Both the position numbers and the translations under genes were made by a program. From Actinomycetes bacterium (GTDB taxonomy: Bacteria; Actinomycetota; Acidimicrobiia; Acidimicrobiales; RAAP-2), in contig JAJZBK010000001.1 of assembly GCA_021798955.1 (NCBI GenBank), positions 62,001 to 126,000 on the forward strand: a DNA stretch of 64,000 bases, in the 5' to 3' direction. Below the pieces are notes generated by a model. It saw nothing but the letters and a program-made list of their open reading frames with translations, did not search any database and was not told the origin of the DNA. Of the stretch, positions 54,005 through 63,283 are shown piece after piece; position 1 is the stretch's first letter, and the number at the start of each line of letters is the position of its first letter.

Positions 54005-55189
54005 TCAGAACAGGGCGTCCACGAAGGCCTCGGCGTCGAAGTCGACGAGGTCGCCGGGGCCCTCGCCCAACCCCACCAGCACGACGGGGAGCCCCAGGCT
54101 GCGCTGGATGGCCACGACGATGCCGCCCTTCGCCGTGCCGTCGAGCTTCGTCAGGACGACGCCGGTCACGTCGACGGCCTCGGTGAAGACCTTCGCTTGA
54201 GCCAAGCCGTTCTGTCCGGTGGTGGCGTCGAGCACAAGCAGGACTTCCGCGACGGTGCCCGGTGGCCGATCGGCCACCCGCCGGATCTTCTTCAGCTCTT
54301 CGACAAGGTTCGCCTTGTTGTGGAGGCGCCCTGCCGTATCGGCCAGCACCACGTCGAACCCCCGGGCGCTCCCACGCTGCACGGCGTCGAAGACCACCGC
54401 GCTCGGGTCGCCGCCCTCGTTCCCACGGACCACATCGGCCCCGGTGCGCTCAGCCCACTGCGCCAGCTGCTCCCCCGCCGCAGCACGGAAGGTGTCGCCG
54501 GCGGCCAACAGGACCTTGCGACCCTCTCCTCGGAGGCGATGGGCGATCTTGCCGACCGTCGTGGTCTTCCCGACGCCGTTCACGCCGACAAAGAGCCAGA
54601 CGTCGACCGGGGAGTCGGGACCGGACCGCTCCGGAGCCCCGATCGACCGGGCCCCCGACGACAACGTGGTCACCAGGTCGCTCTTCAAGGCGGCGAGCAG
54701 CGCGTCGGGACCACCGATCTCACCCGACCGGACACGTCCGCGGAGGTCCTCGAGGATGGCGTCGGTGGCCTGCACCCCGACGTCGGCACGGATCAGCGCC
54801 TCCTCGAGATCGTCCCACGTGGCGGCGTCGACCGAGCCACGGGCTCGCACGGCGCTCACGTACCCGGCCAGCAACCCGCGCGCCTTGCCCAGACGACCCC
54901 GGAAGGTCGGGGCCTCTAGGGTCGGGGCCTCTAGGGTCGGGGCCTCTAGGGTCGGGGCCTCTAGGGTCGGGGCCTCTAGGGTCGGGGCCTCTAGGGTCGG
55001 GGCCTCGGGGGTGGTCGGGGCCTCGGGGGTGGTCGGGGCCTCTAGGGTCGGGGCCTCGGGGGTGACGACAGCTCGGCGTCGCAGGCGGCCCAGCACGACG
55101 GCACCCGCGGCGAGCACCGCCACCGGGATGCCGGTAGCCAGGCCGATCACGACGTCACTGGTGGCGAGCACCAGGTCCGGTGCGCTCAC
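54005..55189 (-). CDS. ftsY: SRP receptor FtsY with N-terminal membrane helix and repeat linker
   Basis: A 394-residue protein. One membrane helix lies at about 12-35 (DVVIGLATGIPVAVLAAGAV), as in other actinobacterial FtsY, then a linker made of APTLE and APTTPE repeats (about 42-95). The NG domain starts at FRGRLGKARGLL, with GTPase motifs FVGVNGVGKTTTVGKIAHRL, DTAGRLHNKANLVEEL and TKLDGTAKGG. It is the membrane receptor for the Ffh complex. GTG at 55189 overlaps the smc stop (GTGA). Confidence 0.96.
   Translation of the reverse strand: MSAPDLVLATSDVVIGLATGIPVAVLAAGAVVLGRLRRRAVVTPEAPTLEAPTTPEAPTTPEAPTLEAPTLEAPTLEAPTLEAPTLEAPTLEAPTFRGRLGKARGLLAGYVSAVRARGSVDAATWDDLEEALIRADVGVQATDAILEDLRGRVRSGEIGGPDALLAALKSDLVTTLSSGARSIGAPERSGPDSPVDVWLFVGVNGVGKTTTVGKIAHRLRGEGRKVLLAAGDTFRAAAGEQLAQWAERTGADVVRGNEGGDPSAVVFDAVQRGSARGFDVVLADTAGRLHNKANLVEELKKIRRVADRPPGTVAEVLLVLDATTGQNGLAQAKVFTEAVDVTGVVLTKLDGTAKGGIVVAIQRSLGLPVVLVGLGEGPGDLVDFDAEAFVDALF
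54905..55064. repeat. 15-bp tandem repeats in ftsY
   Basis: GGTCGGGGCCTCTAG occurs six times in a row, with related GGTGGTCGGGGCCTC units beyond it. On the minus strand the units encode APTLE and APTTPE. Each perfect unit carries the otherwise rare CTAG tetramer. Confidence 0.95.
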
Positions 55190-58100
55190 CGGGAGCCTCC
55201 GTCACGCACGACCCCAGGCTCACGCGCCGGGTCGATCGAGCCGACATGCCCGCCAGCGCCGGAGTCGACGCCTACCTCCTGCGGCCGGCTCTGCCCGTCG
55301 TCGAGGTGACGGGGCACCTTCTGGCTGACCACCTTCGAGGAGCCTCCTGGAGCCATCGTCACACCGTAGAGGGCGTCGCCCGCCTCCATCGTCCGCTTCT
55401 GGTGGCTCACGATGATGAGCTGCGCCTCGTCGCGGAACTCGTGGATGAGCGAGAGGAACCGTTGCAGGTTGACGTCGTCGAGCGCCGCCTCGACCTCGTC
55501 CATCAGGTAGAACGGCGAGGGTCGCGACCGGAACACGGCGAAGAGGAAGGCGAGCGCCACGAGGGACCGTTCACCGCCGGAGAGCAGCGAGAGCCGGCGG
55601 ACGTTTCGCCCAGCCGGTCGGACCTCGACTTCGACGCCCGTATCGAGCAGGTGCTCGGGGTCGGTGAGCGACAGCCGTCCCGTCCCACCGGGGAACAGCG
55701 TCGAGATCAGCGCCGAGAAGTGCTCGTTCACGTCGGCGAACGCGGAGGCGAACACCTCCATGATCTGCTCGTCGAGCGTCCTGATCACCTGGTTCAGGTC
55801 ACGACGCGCCCGGCGCACGTCCTCCACCTGTGACTCGAGCAGCTCGGCGCGCTCAGTCAGAGCAGCCAGCTCCTCGAGGGCGAGCGGGTTGACCGGCCCG
55901 AGGGCGGCCAGTCGAGCGTCGATCGCCTCGGCACGGGCGGCGGCGTCGACTCCTTCGGGGAGCGCCGGTGTCGGGGCGCCAAGCGCCTCTTCGGCGGTCG
56001 CCCCGAGGTCGCGCCCGAGCGCGTCGACCACGGCCTCGGCTCGCAACGTCGCCTCGGCCAGCTCGAGCTCGACAGCCTGGAGACGGCTCTGGGTGGCTGC
56101 CAGCTCGTGCTCGGTTGCCGAACGCCGCTGACGGAGGTCGTCGAGCTTCACGCCGCCCGCCCGGACCGCCTCGAGCTGACGACGGTGGCGCTCTCGCAGG
56201 GCGCGCACCATGGCATCCAACGACAGTTGCGCCTCGTCGACCAGCGCTCGCAGTCCTTCGACGGCCCGGACGTCGGCCTCGATGCGCTGACGCCGTTCGG
56301 CTGCCTCGACGCGCTCGTCGGCGTGCCCGGTGAGCCGCCGTTCCACCTCGGCCAGCCGCTCGCGCAGCACGCGCTGTCGTTCGGCCAGCCCGGCCAGTCG
56401 GGCTTCCCATGCGTGGCGTTGGTCGACGGCGTGGGCTAGCGCCTCCTCCAGACGCCCTCGTTCCTGACGTGCCGTCTCAGCTGCGGCGAACGCCTCGCGA
56501 CGCGCCGCCTCGGTGGAGACGACGGCCTGCCGCACCTCGGCGAGCTGCTCGGTCACCCTGGCCAGCCGTGCCTCCGCTTCGGCCCGTGCCCGTTCGTCCT
56601 CGGCCATCGACGCGGCCAGGGCGGCGCGCTCGGTGGCCACCCGCTGGCGAGCGGCTCGGGCAGTCTGGTGGGCACCCTCGTTGCGGTCGTCAGCCCGCAC
56701 CGCCTCGCCAGCCGCAGCGATGGCTACCTCGAGGGCTGCCCGTGCAGCGCGTCGTTCCTCGGCCGCCCGACGTGCTTCGACCTCGGCCCGCGCAGCGCGA
56801 GCCTCGGCTTCCTCGACCGCCGCGGCCGTCACCACGTTGCCGCCGGCCCGGACGCGCCAGCCAGCAGACGAGAAGCGGTCGCCATCGCGAGTGACCACGA
56901 CCAGGTCCGGCCGGCCGAGAGCGAGGTCGATGGCGGCGGTCCAACCCCCGTCGCAACAGACCGCGGTGGCGAGCAACGTGTCCAGCAACACGCCCAGGTC
57001 GGCTTCGTCGCTGCGCCCGGGCCGAGGCCGGACGTGCCGACGTACGGGCTCGCTCGCTCCGGGCACGTCGACGTCGACGCCGACGGCGACGCTCGCCGAC
57101 AGCGCGAGCACCGCGCCAGTCGCTTCGCCCTGGCGGAGTCGGTCAAGGGCAACCCGAGCAGCCCTGCTGCCCGAGACCACCACCGCGGTCAACGAGCTGC
57201 CCGCTGCCGCTTCGAAGGCCTCTTCCCAGCCCTCCTCGACCTCGACGAGATCGAGGAGCGTACCGACCACGCCCTCCACGTCGGCCAACAGCTCGGCGCC
57301 GGCGGCCCCGCGAGCCTCGTCGAGCACCCGCCCCAACGCTTCGGCCCGGGCGGCCGCCCGGTGGTGCTCCTGTTCGGCCTGGCGGAGCGTCTCCTCGGCC
57401 GACTCGAGGCGGCGGGTCGCCATCTGGCGGGTCGTCTCGGTGTCGGCCACCGCGGCCTGTAGCCGGTGGCGCTCCTGTTCCGTGGCCGCCAGTCGCTCGG
57501 CCAGCTCGTGCTCGTCGCCGTCCAGCTCGCCCACGTGACGACCAGCCGAAGCCAGTCGGTTGGCCAGTTGGTCGAGCAGCTGCCGCTCCCGGACCACGTC
57601 TCGCTCGAGAGCGCCCGCCCGCTCCCGGGCCACCGTGGCCTGCTCCTCGGCAGCCCGCAAGTGGCTCCCGTCGCCGGTCTGCGCCACGTGGGCGGCCAGG
57701 GCGGCCTGGGCATCGGCGACCGCCTCGGCCAGCTCGTCGCCGCGACCCTCGAGGCTGGCCAGCTCGGACTCGGCGTCAGCCAGCTCGTCGGCCAAGCGGG
57801 CGCCTTCAGCCTCGAGCGTCGAGACGACGTCGGCGTCGGCAGCTGCGTCGAGCGCCTGAGCCAGGCTGCGCTGACGCTCTCGGCACACCCGCACGAGGCC
57901 GCGAGCCCGCTCGACCAGCCCCTCGACCCGGGCGAGTGCCGAAGCCACGTCCCCCTCTCGCTGGGCTGAGAGCTCGTCGGTCGTCCGCTGGGTCGCCTCG
58001 TCGAGCTGGGCGAGGGACGTCCGCAGGGCAGCTTCGGCACTCCGGAGCGAGCGCTGGACCTCCGTGCCCTCGCTGTGGCGGGCCTCCAGCGCCGACAGTT

Positions 58101-58797
58101 CGACACCCGCCATCCACAGGCGCAGGGCACGTCGCTCGGCAACCAGGTCTGCGTGTGACCGGGCCGCGGCCGCCTGGCGCTCGAGCGGGCGGACCTGACG
58201 GCGGACCTCCCGGGTGAGGTCGCCCAGGCGTTCGAGGTTCTCCTCGGTGGCAGCAAGGCGCCGCTCGGAGCGCTCCCGACGGCGTCGGTACTTGAGCACA
58301 CCGGCCGCCTCCTCGATGACGGCCCGCCGGTCCTCCGGCCGAGCGTTCAAGATGGCGTCCAACTGCCCCTGGCCGATGATCACGTGCTGTTGGCGGCCCA
58401 CCCCGGTGTCCGACAGGAGCTCCTGGACGTCGAGCAGTCGGCACGGCGTACCGTTGATGGCGTACTCGGAGTCGCCCGAACGGAACAGCGTCCGCGTGAT
58501 GGTGATCTCGGCCAGGTCGGTCGGGAGCTTGCCGGCGCTGTTGTCGATGGTGAGGGCCACCTCCGCCCGGCCCAGCGCCGGGCGGCTCGCCGTGCCCATG
58601 AAGATGACGTCCTCCATCTTCGCCGAGCGCACCGTGCGCGGGCCCTGGGCACCGAGCACCCAGGCCACGGCGTCGACCACGTTCGACTTCCCGCTCCCGT
58701 TCGGCCCGACGACGACCGTCACCCCGGGCTCGAGCTCGAGCACGGCGGGATCGGCGAAGGACTTGAACCCCTTGATGGACAGTGACTTCAGGAACAC
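55186..58797 (-). CDS. smc: Chromosome segregation protein SMC
   Basis: A 1203-residue SMC ATPase. The N-terminal head has Walker A VVVGPNGSGKSNVVDAVAWVLG; the two long coiled coils flank a hinge at about 505-650 (ADVEGVVGTLLDLVEVEEGWEEA). The C-terminal head has the signature LSGGERSLVALAFLFAV and Walker B YLMDEVEAALDD. It compacts and segregates chromosomes with ScpA and ScpB, which are not in the window. GTG at 58797. Confidence 0.97.
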   Translation of the reverse strand: MFLKSLSIKGFKSFADPAVLELEPGVTVVVGPNGSGKSNVVDAVAWVLGAQGPRTVRSAKMEDVIFMGTASRPALGRAEVALTIDNSAGKLPTDLAEITITRTLFRSGDSEYAINGTPCRLLDVQELLSDTGVGRQQHVIIGQGQLDAILNARPEDRRAVIEEAAGVLKYRRRRERSERRLAATEENLERLGDLTREVRRQVRPLERQAAAARSHADLVAERRALRLWMAGVELSALEARHSEGTEVQRSLRSAEAALRTSLAQLDEATQRTTDELSAQREGDVASALARVEGLVERARGLVRVCRERQRSLAQALDAAADADVVSTLEAEGARLADELADAESELASLEGRGDELAEAVADAQAALAAHVAQTGDGSHLRAAEEQATVARERAGALERDVVRERQLLDQLANRLASAGRHVGELDGDEHELAERLAATEQERHRLQAAVADTETTRQMATRRLESAEETLRQAEQEHHRAAARAEALGRVLDEARGAAGAELLADVEGVVGTLLDLVEVEEGWEEAFEAAAGSSLTAVVVSGSRAARVALDRLRQGEATGAVLALSASVAVGVDVDVPGASEPVRRHVRPRPGRSDEADLGVLLDTLLATAVCCDGGWTAAIDLALGRPDLVVVTRDGDRFSSAGWRVRAGGNVVTAAAVEEAEARAARAEVEARRAAEERRAARAALEVAIAAAGEAVRADDRNEGAHQTARAARQRVATERAALAASMAEDERARAEAEARLARVTEQLAEVRQAVVSTEAARREAFAAAETARQERGRLEEALAHAVDQRHAWEARLAGLAERQRVLRERLAEVERRLTGHADERVEAAERRQRIEADVRAVEGLRALVDEAQLSLDAMVRALRERHRRQLEAVRAGGVKLDDLRQRRSATEHELAATQSRLQAVELELAEATLRAEAVVDALGRDLGATAEEALGAPTPALPEGVDAAARAEAIDARLAALGPVNPLALEELAALTERAELLESQVEDVRRARRDLNQVIRTLDEQIMEVFASAFADVNEHFSALISTLFPGGTGRLSLTDPEHLLDTGVEVEVRPAGRNVRRLSLLSGGERSLVALAFLFAVFRSRPSPFYLMDEVEAALDDVNLQRFLSLIHEFRDEAQLIIVSHQKRTMEAGDALYGVTMAPGGSSKVVSQKVPRHLDDGQSRPQEVGVDSGAGGHVGSIDPAREPGVVRDGGSR

Positions 58798-58845
58798 CGG
58801 GCGCTCACCCTACCGGTGCCGGCACGACGACCGCGGCGGGAACGG

Positions 58846-59688
58846 TCACACCTGGCAGTGTTCGCAGAGGAACGTCGAGCGCCCGCCGGAGCGGACCCGT
58901 ACGATGGTGGCGCGGCACCGACGGCAGGGCTGGCCCTCCCGGTCGTAGACCTGGTGCTGGCCCTGGTAGTCACCCACTTCGCCGAAGAGGTCGCGGTACT
59001 GGGCGTCGGCGAGCGACGACCCGCGGCGCTTGATGGCCTCGGTGAGCGTCTCGACCATGGCTCGCTGCAGGCGACGGACCTCCTGGGAGGACAGGGAGCT
59101 CGACACCCGGTCGTAGCGAAGCCCGGCAGCGAAGAGGATCTCATCGGCGTACATGTTGCCGATGCCGGCGACGAACTCCTGGTCCATCAAGAGCGCCTTG
59201 AGCCCGGCGTTCCGCTTCGCCAGCAAGGCCCAGAACCGGTCCCAGCTCATGACGTCCTCGAGAGGATCGAAGCCGAGGTGCGCCAGCTCGGCCAGCCGAC
59301 CGGTGCCGTCGGGGGGCGGTTCGGCGACGAAGAGCTCCCCGAAGGTCCGCGGGTCCACGAAGCGGAGCTGGCCACCTTGGGCGAAGGTCAGCACCGCATG
59401 GGTATGCGGCGCCTTGGGCTCCTTGCCGCTCTTCGCCCGCTGGAGCTGGCCGCTCATGCCCAGGTGCACAACGAGGGTCTCGCCGTTGTCGAGGCCGAGC
59501 AGGAGGTACTTGCCGGCCCGGCCCACCGAGGTGATCGTGCGACCCTCCAGGCGGGCTCGGAAGTGCTTCGCCGAGGGGTGGCGACGGACGGTCCGGCCGT
59601 TGCGGACCTCTACCGACTTGATCTTCCGACCGACCACCTCGCCCTGCAGATCGCGACGGATCGTCTCAACCTCGGGAAGCTCAGGCAC
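58846..59688 (-). CDS. mutM: Formamidopyrimidine-DNA glycosylase (Fpg/MutM)
   Basis: A 280-residue protein. Pro2-Glu3 in VPELPEVETIRRDL is the catalytic start, exposed after the initiator is removed. LVVHLGMSGQL, AKRNAGLKALLMDQEFVAGIGNMYADEILF (helix-two-turn-helix) and the zinc finger CRRCRATIVRVRSGG..CEHCQ complete the enzyme. It excises oxidised purines such as 8-oxoguanine. GTG at 59688 overlaps the rnc 3' end by 8 bases. Confidence 0.96.
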   Translation of the reverse strand: MPELPEVETIRRDLQGEVVGRKIKSVEVRNGRTVRRHPSAKHFRARLEGRTITSVGRAGKYLLLGLDNGETLVVHLGMSGQLQRAKSGKEPKAPHTHAVLTFAQGGQLRFVDPRTFGELFVAEPPPDGTGRLAELAHLGFDPLEDVMSWDRFWALLAKRNAGLKALLMDQEFVAGIGNMYADEILFAAGLRYDRVSSSLSSQEVRRLQRAMVETLTEAIKRRGSSLADAQYRDLFGEVGDYQGQHQVYDREGQPCRRCRATIVRVRSGGRSTFLCEHCQV

Positions 59689-60463
59689 CGCCTCCGCCTC
59701 TCTCGTCCCGCAACGTCCCGAACGCTGCCCGGGCTGCCGCCTGCTCGGCGTCCTTCTTCGACCGCCCCTCGCCGACGCCGAGGCGCTGGTCAGCAACGTA
59801 CACCGCGGCCTGGTAGCGCCGAGCATGGTCGGGGCCGAACCCCCGGACGTCGTAGCGGGGCACCCCGCTCCCCTGCTGGACCGTGAGCTCCTGCAACCGG
59901 CTCTTGTGGTCGGCGCCACCAGGGCCGGCGGCCGCCTCGTCGAGCCGTGAGCCGAGCACTCCGACGATCAGGGCCCGAGCCGCCTCGAGCCCGCCGTCGA
60001 GGTAGACCGCCCCGATGACGGCCTCGACGGCGTCGGCCAGGATGGAGGCCTTGTGCCGGCCACCCGACAGGTCCTCACCGTGCCCCAGGTGCAGCTCGGG
60101 TCCGATGCCCAGCTCGTCGGCCACACCGGCCAGCACGCGGGTGTTCACCACGTCGGCGCGCGCCTTGGCCATGGCCCCTTCCGCCAAGTCCGGGTGCGAC
60201 CGGTAGACCAGTTCGGCGATCACCAGGCCCAACACGGCGTCACCGAGGAACTCGAGGCGTTCGTTCGACGAGACGCCGCCCTGCTCGGCGCACCACGAGC
60301 GGTGCCGGAGGGCCTGCTCGAGCAGGTCCGGGTCGCGGAACCGGTGACCGATGGCCAGTCCGCGATGGGCCCCTCCGTCCTCGCCTGCCACCCCTGGGGA
60401 ACCGGTCGGCTCACCGGCCAGTCGGCTGGCGTCGTCCCCCTCCGGGGTCGGACCCGTGTGCAC
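59681..60463 (-). CDS. rnc: Ribonuclease III
   Basis: A 260-residue protein. After a 30-residue extension, the RNase III domain has the signature NERLEFLGDAVLGLV, DLSGGRHKASILADAVEAVIGAVYLDGG (second metal-site helix), and the C-terminal double-stranded-RNA-binding domain (DHKSRLQELTVQQGSGVPRY to SKKDAEQAAARAA). It processes rRNA precursors. GTG at 60463, nine bases after the acpP stop. Confidence 0.96.
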   Translation of the reverse strand: MHTGPTPEGDDASRLAGEPTGSPGVAGEDGGAHRGLAIGHRFRDPDLLEQALRHRSWCAEQGGVSSNERLEFLGDAVLGLVIAELVYRSHPDLAEGAMAKARADVVNTRVLAGVADELGIGPELHLGHGEDLSGGRHKASILADAVEAVIGAVYLDGGLEAARALIVGVLGSRLDEAAAGPGGADHKSRLQELTVQQGSGVPRYDVRGFGPDHARRYQAAVYVADQRLGVGEGRSKKDAEQAAARAAFGTLRDERGGGGA

Positions 60464-60471
60464 CGACGAGG

Positions 60472-60768
60472 TCAGGCCGCTCCGAGCTTGGCGTGGACGT
60501 AGTCCACCGCGTCGCGCACCGTCCGCAGGTCTTCCAAGTCCTCGTCGTCGATGTGGAACCCGACCGTCCGCTCACCGAGCTCTTCCTCCAAGCCTTCAAC
60601 CAGCTCGATAAGGGCGAGTGAGTCTGCGTCGAGGTCCTCGGCGAACGACGACGACTCCGTGATGCCCTCGGGGTCGATCTCGAGGATGTCGGCGAGCTGG
60701 TCCCGGATCAGCTCGAACACCTGACGTCGGTCGAGGGGACCCTGTTCCACGTGGGTCTCAGCGGGCAC
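60472..60768 (-). CDS. acpP: Acyl carrier protein
   Basis: A 98-residue protein. The 4'-phosphopantetheine serine is in LDADSLALIELVEGLEEELG, and the preceding RRQVFELIRDQLADILEIDPEGI and following DEDLEDLRTVRDAVDYV fit a type II ACP. GTG at 60768 with GAGGAG. It carries fatty-acid intermediates. The lead of about 20 residues is longer than usual. First gene of the acpP-rnc-mutM-smc-ftsY-ffh run. Confidence 0.92.
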   Translation of the reverse strand: MPAETHVEQGPLDRRQVFELIRDQLADILEIDPEGITESSSFAEDLDADSLALIELVEGLEEELGERTVGFHIDDEDLEDLRTVRDAVDYVHAKLGAA

Positions 60769-60931
60769 GAGCGCTCCTCGGGTAGGCGTGTCGGCGGCAG
60801 TGGCCGCGACGGGACAGTGCGCCGACGAACCGACCGGCTCGCGGCATGCCGCGTAGTGTACCTGACCAGTCCTTCGGGCGACCATCCAGCCGGCGACCAG
60901 CAGCGTCGGCGGGGGCTGGCACAACCGGTCG

Positions 60932-61675
<744 letters not shown>

Positions 61676-61752
61676 GGCCGCAGGCTACCTGGACCTTCGG
61701 CCGATCGGGTTGCCGCCTTCTCCTCGCACTGGAGTTCCTGCCTCCACCGATC

Positions 61753-61815
61753 GCCGCAGGCAGGGACCTGACAATCCCGGGGGCCGCAGGCAGGGACCGG
61801 GCACCCGGGGGCCGC
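61753..61815. repeat. Short direct repeats with 30-bp spacing in a divergent promoter region
   Basis: GCCGCAGGCAGGGACC occurs at 61753-61768 and 61783-61798, and CCCGGGGGCCGC at 61776-61787 and 61804-61815, so a unit of about 30 bp is duplicated and partly tripled. The 312-base gap between the SCO6745-family and acyl-CoA dehydrogenase genes holds no gene; the repeats could be regulator sites. Confidence 0.6.
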
Positions 61816-61987
61816 GCCTCGGGCCGCACCTGCGTCGAGGACGGGGCGGTAGGCCAGAAGACGACCGGTCGCTCCCGCCGACTCCGACCGTCGCCCTCGA
61901 CACCGCTAGCCTCGCGGCGTCGCCCCGGACAGCGACGCGCCGGGGGGACGCCGGTGCCACGGACCCCGTGGAGAACGAGGAGCGCAC

Positions 61988-63247
61988 ATGTTCGAGTGGT
62001 CACAGGAGCAGCAGATGGTGCGGGACGCCGTCCGACGGTTCGTCGAGGCCGAGATCGCCCCGCACGTCGACGCGCTCGAGCACGGCGACCTCCCTCCCTA
62101 CGACATCATCCGGAAGTTGTACGCCACCTTCGGCATGGACGCGGTCGCCCGCGACCGCTTCGAGCGCCAGCTCGCACGCGCTCGGTCGAGGCGTCCAGGT
62201 GGCGGTCCCGGCGATCGGCCGGAGGAGGCACCCCCGGAGAAGGAGGGTGCCGGTGACGGCGGGGCCGCCGCCATGACGCTCATCCCCATCGTCGAGCTGT
62301 GCCGCTTCTGCCCCGGCATCGTCACCGCCATGGGGGTCAGCGTGGGCTTGGCCGCCGGCACCATCATGAAGCGGGGCACCCCGGCCCAGATGGAGCGGTG
62401 GGGCCTCGACCTGCTCACCTTCGACAAGATCGGGGCCTGGGCCATCACCGAGCCGGGCTCGGGGTCGGATGCCCTGGGTGGCATGTTGGCGACGGCCCGG
62501 CGCGACGGCGAGGAGTACGTCCTGAACGGCAACAAGACGTTCATCACCAACGGCCCCTATGCCGACACCATCGTCTTCTACGCCAAGCTCGACGACGGCT
62601 CCGACACCCCCGTACGCGACCGTCAGGTGCTCACCTTCCTGCTGGATCGCGGGATGCCCGGCCTCGAACAGTCCAAGCCGTTCCGCAAGATGGGCCTGCA
62701 CTCCTCGCCGACCGGCGAGCTGTTCCTCTCCGATGTCCGCGTCGGGCGCGACCGACTGCTCGGTGAGACCGAGGAGGAGCGGGACGGCGGTGGCCGCGAG
62801 TCGGCCAAGGACAACTTCGTCACCGAGCGGGCAGGAGTCGCCGCCATGGCACTCGGGGTCATCGAGGCGTGCCTCGAGCTCTCGGTCGCCTACGCCAGGG
62901 ACCGCATGTTATGGGGGCAACCGATCGGGGACCGCCAGCTCATCCAGCTCAAGCTGGCCAAGATGGAGGTCGCTCGGCTCAACGTGCAGAACCTGGTCTT
63001 CCGCCACATCGAGCTCTCCGCCGCCGGCAAGAGCCTCACCCTCGCCGAAGCCTCGGCCATGAAGCTCTACTCCGCCCAGGCCGCCTCGGAGGTCGCCATG
63101 GAAGCCGTGCAGCTCTTCGGCGGCAACGGCTACATGGCCGAGTACCGGGTCGAGCAGTTGGCTCGCGACGCCAAGGTCTTCCAGATCTACGCCGGCACCG
63201 ACGAGATCCAGGTGACCCACATCGCCAAGGACCTCCTGCGACGCTGA
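61988..63247 (+). CDS. Acyl-CoA dehydrogenase
   Basis: A 419-residue flavoenzyme: FEWSQEQQMVRDAVRRFVEAEIAPHVDALE at the start, WAITEPGSGSDALGGMLATA (flavin/substrate loop), VLNGNKTFITNGPYADTIVFYAK, and the C-terminal helix bundle ending AVQLFGGNGYMAEYRVEQLARDAKVFQIYAGTDEIQ. It oxidises acyl-CoA to enoyl-CoA. Residues about 60-96 form an unusual Arg/Gly/Pro/Glu-rich insertion between the first helices. ATG at 61988, with GAGGAG upstream. Confidence 0.92.
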   Translation: MFEWSQEQQMVRDAVRRFVEAEIAPHVDALEHGDLPPYDIIRKLYATFGMDAVARDRFERQLARARSRRPGGGPGDRPEEAPPEKEGAGDGGAAAMTLIPIVELCRFCPGIVTAMGVSVGLAAGTIMKRGTPAQMERWGLDLLTFDKIGAWAITEPGSGSDALGGMLATARRDGEEYVLNGNKTFITNGPYADTIVFYAKLDDGSDTPVRDRQVLTFLLDRGMPGLEQSKPFRKMGLHSSPTGELFLSDVRVGRDRLLGETEEERDGGGRESAKDNFVTERAGVAAMALGVIEACLELSVAYARDRMLWGQPIGDRQLIQLKLAKMEVARLNVQNLVFRHIELSAAGKSLTLAEASAMKLYSAQAASEVAMEAVQLFGGNGYMAEYRVEQLARDAKVFQIYAGTDEIQVTHIAKDLLRR

Positions 63248-63283
63248 GACCCCGGTCGTGAGCGGCCAGAGGGGGCCTCTCCC

